Shown here one piece after another: positions 61,105 to 62,586 of a stretch of 62,586 nt of DNA. The notes beneath the pieces are model-generated. The model saw only the letters and a program-made list of their open reading frames with translations. It did no database searches and was not told the origin of the DNA. The DNA is from Bacteroidota bacterium (GTDB taxonomy: Bacteria; Bacteroidota; JABWAT01). Each line of letters begins with the position of its first letter. Position 1 is the first letter of the stretch. The stretch covers positions 1 to 62,586 of the forward strand of contig JAKLJL010000014.1 in NCBI GenBank assembly GCA_023151185.1, read 5' to 3'. Position numbers and translations under genes: made by a program.

Positions 61105-62061
61105 TCAGATAGTATCCAGCGGGCTCCTGACCATTTTCCCGGATGTTTGAATTATATGCGTGTAAATCATGGTGGTTCTGACATCCTGATGCCCCAGAAC
61201 ATCCTGTACGGTTCGGATGTCGTAACCCATTTCGAGCAGGTGGGTTGCAAAACTGTGCCTGAGTGTGTGTGGTGAGGCTCTTTTGGTGATACCGGCATTC
61301 AGTACCGCGTTGAGGAAAAGCCGTTGAAAAGTGGATGGGAGCAGATGATGTCTTTGTATCAGCCCTGTTACCGGGTCCTGTGATAAATCGGATTGCGGAA
61401 ACAGATACTGCCACCGGAAATCGTGATTCCCATTTGGGAACCGTCTGGCAAGTGCATCCGGGATAAAAACCGTCCCGTAGCCATTTTGTTTATCCGTCTC
61501 GTGAATGATTTTGACCCGGTTCAGTTGTTCTTTTAACGGATGGATAAGAGAGTCGGGAAGTGGTACGCGTCTGTCCTTAAACCCTTTGCCCTGGTGAATC
61601 AGGATGGAATGGTTTTCAAAATCAAGGTCCATAATCCGAAGCCTGAGCCCTTCAAGCAACCTAAGTCCGCACCCATACATTAACCGGGCTAAAAGTGAAT
61701 TTTCACCGGAAAGGAAGGCCAAAACCCGTTTCACTTCATCTCTGGAGAGAACAGCAGGTATTTTTGGGGGCCGTTTGACATAATTCAGCCCTTGAATTTG
61801 CCCCAGATCCCGCCCAAGAACATGCCTGTAGAGAAAGACAAGTGCTGAAAGTGCCTGATTCTGGGTTGAAGCTGAAACAGCCTGTTGGTCGGCTAGGAAA
61901 TTGATATAATTTCGTATTTCGGCACTTCCCATCTCGTTTGGGTGTCTCAGATCATTGAACCGGATATAGTTTCCGATCCATTTCAGGTAGGATTTTTCAG
62001 TTCTGCGACTCAATTGCTGAACACGAATAGTTTGCCTGACGGTGTCTAAAAAGCCTGACAT
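61105..62061 (-). CDS. intI: Integron integrase-like tyrosine recombinase
   Basis: This 318-residue tyrosine recombinase resembles IntI1 along its whole length: SRRTEKSYLKWIGNYIRFNDLRHP (IntI1 has [23 protein letters not shown]) and the catalytic Arg in YGCGLRLLEGLRLRIMDLDF. The IntI-specific insert around DALARRFPNGNHDFRWQYLFPQ and DPVTGLIQRHH lies between the Lys and His-Arg boxes, then come PHTLRHSFATHLLEMGYDIRTVQDVLGH and Tyr300 in MIYTH. The ordinary XerC/XerD proteins lack that insert. ATG at 62061 gives the IntI N-terminus; the frame is open to an ATG at 62130. A small hairpin (ACTATC/GATAGT) spans the stop codon. Confidence 0.9.
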   Translation of the reverse strand: MSGFLDTVRQTIRVQQLSRRTEKSYLKWIGNYIRFNDLRHPNEMGSAEIRNYINFLADQQAVSASTQNQALSALVFLYRHVLGRDLGQIQGLNYVKRPPKIPAVLSRDEVKRVLAFLSGENSLLARLMYGCGLRLLEGLRLRIMDLDFENHSILIHQGKGFKDRRVPLPDSLIHPLKEQLNRVKIIHETDKQNGYGTVFIPDALARRFPNGNHDFRWQYLFPQSDLSQDPVTGLIQRHHLLPSTFQRLFLNAVLNAGITKRASPHTLRHSFATHLLEMGYDIRTVQDVLGHQDVRTTMIYTHIIQTSGKMVRSPLDTI

Positions 62062-62197
62062 TTTAACCCCGGGAAGGATGTTGCTGTTAATATGTACAGT
62101 GAATATCTGGGAGATTTCATAGAAAGTCAATCTCTTTAGGCCAGTTTTGTGAAAAAAGGATTAAAAATATCGTTTTAGGAAGTTATAATATAAGAAT

Positions 62198-62218
62198 ATT
62201 GTTATCTTACATAACAAT
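62198..62218. repeat. Inverted repeat upstream of intI
   Basis: ATTGTTAT (62198-62205) and ATAACAAT (62211-62218) are perfect 8-bp arms with a 5-base spacer, 137 bases before the intI ATG. The form suits a dimeric repressor site or part of a recombination site. Confidence 0.6.
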
Positions 62219-62280
62219 GTGGGTTTGAGTAAAAGTAAACTCAACTTTTAAACTGGATATTACGGTTTAGCGGGGATTAT

Positions 62281-62442
62281 TCATTCAATTTGATAGTCTA
62301 TAACCCAAATATTGGATTTTCCCTGGAAACTCAAAGAATAATTCTTTGAGTTGGGATCAACAAACCGTTTTTGCGGTATAATTGGATAGTTATACAGATT
62401 CTTGGTCGAAAAAATATTGCTTTCTTCTAAGTTCTTTAACAT
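62281..62442 (-). CDS. Hypothetical small protein (doubtful)
   Basis: A 53-residue frame begins with ATG at 62442 (complement) and ends with TGA at 62283-62281. It is preceded by an in-frame stop and no Shine-Dalgarno. It is rich in Asn, Ser, Tyr and Lys (MLKNLEESNIFSTKN at the N-terminus, IWVIDYQIE at the C-terminus) and I recognise no family. It runs through the 25-bp palindrome. It may be a cassette remnant or chance. Confidence 0.25.
   Translation of the reverse strand: MLKNLEESNIFSTKNLYNYPIIPQKRFVDPNSKNYSLSFQGKSNIWVIDYQIE
62328..62352. repeat. 25-bp perfect palindrome
   Basis: Arms AACTCAAAGAAT and ATTCTTTGAGTT (12 bp each) flank a single A. The same AAACTCAA octamer occurs at 62237-62244 and again at 62327-62334. 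No T run follows on either strand, so it is not a normal terminator. The right arm leads into GTTGGGA at 62350-62356, close to the integron core GTTRRRY. Confidence 0.75.
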
Positions 62443-62586
62443 TAGTTTTTACCAGGCTATTCTGCAAGATCTCGTTGGTAAGTTCAGCTTTGTTTCTGAG
62501 TTTCTTGCAAAAGAGTTATCTCGGGCGTTTTCCTTGAGAAATAGTTTTTTTGTTTTTGGTTTTCAGGTTTCAAGTTTCGGTCAACG

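Larger units (their letters stand above)
62062..62586. other. AT-rich, gene-poor region upstream of intI (expected attI/Pc region)
   Basis: These 525 bases to the window edge are clearly AT-richer than the rest and have no long reading frame. They hold an ATTGTTAT/ATAACAAT inverted repeat, an ACTCAA-type element repeated around 62225-62244 and 62328-62352, a TATAAT at 62184-62189 and another at 62377-62382, and one small reverse-strand frame. In integrons this side of intI carries attI, the cassette promoter and then the cassettes. A full attI could not be recognised by eye. Confidence 0.6.

Noticed and set aside
1-62586. tRNA, rRNA, CRISPR arrays, insertion sequences or prophage
   Set aside because: Reading the intergenic regions showed no cloverleaf ending in CCA, no regularly spaced repeats and no transposase or phage structural genes; the only recombinase is the integron-type integrase.

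Overview
The window is 62.6 kb of densely packed bacterial chromosome with about 53 protein genes, no rRNA or tRNA that I could see, no CRISPR array and no transposase. Several features point to the FCB superphylum (Bacteroidota and relatives). The truncated gene at the left edge ends in a type IX secretion (Por) C-terminal sorting domain. There is a CarboxypepD_reg-like TonB-dependent receptor, many lipoproteins, OmpP1/FadL and PKD proteins, and DUF3857 transglutaminase-like proteins. Several genes have a TAnnTTTG-like -7 promoter element. Unlike typical Bacteroidia, many genes carry clear Shine-Dalgarno sequences and GTG or TTG starts, so a deep-branching or sister lineage (for example the Ignavibacteriota, Balneolota or Calditrichota side) is more likely than Bacteroidia. 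The species cannot be fixed from this sequence alone.

Layout, left to right. 0-10 kb: T9SS cargo tail, rpsU, a two-component system, a degenerate macro-like protein, oxyR, formate-THF ligase (fhs), and a pair of DUF3857/transglutaminase proteins, one lacking the catalytic residues. 10-17 kb: pheA-ftsX-dipeptidase operon, a TylF-type methyltransferase, a LamG lipoprotein, and a YihY membrane protein. 16-19 kb: a reverse-strand WYL regulator / small monooxygenase / DinB / 3-methyladenine glycosylase group with a dyad in its promoter. 19-24 kb: recJ-ruvC-ruvA-PhoB-PhoR, with ATGA overlaps joining ruvC, ruvA and the response regulator. 24-30 kb: adenosine deaminase-like protein, glycogen phosphorylase with a LacI-type operator-like palindrome, CapA-like protein, and a GNAT. 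30-35.5 kb: lipoprotein, DUF4920, PepSY-TM, HipA-like kinase, FadL porin and SGNH lipoprotein. 35.6-39.5 kb: ChlI-like ATPase and TonB receptor.

39.7-45.5 kb is the most striking region. Heme genes hemL, hemE and hemN share a tightly packed operon with a histidine kinase and an OmpR-type response regulator placed between hemL and hemE. Three TGTCA repeats at helical spacing lie just upstream of hemL. 46-55 kb: an orphan histidine kinase overlaps a FecR-domain secreted protein, followed by a 1568-residue protein with twelve PKD-like modules. 55-61 kb: tsaD-trpA-aroQ-mltG-ubiX-Ig-like lipoprotein-FKBP operon on the reverse strand.

At the right edge, a reverse-strand tyrosine recombinase closely resembles integron integrases (IntI). 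It is followed by an AT-rich, gene-poor stretch with strong palindromes, where attI and the first cassettes of an integron would be expected. Any cassette array would lie beyond the window.
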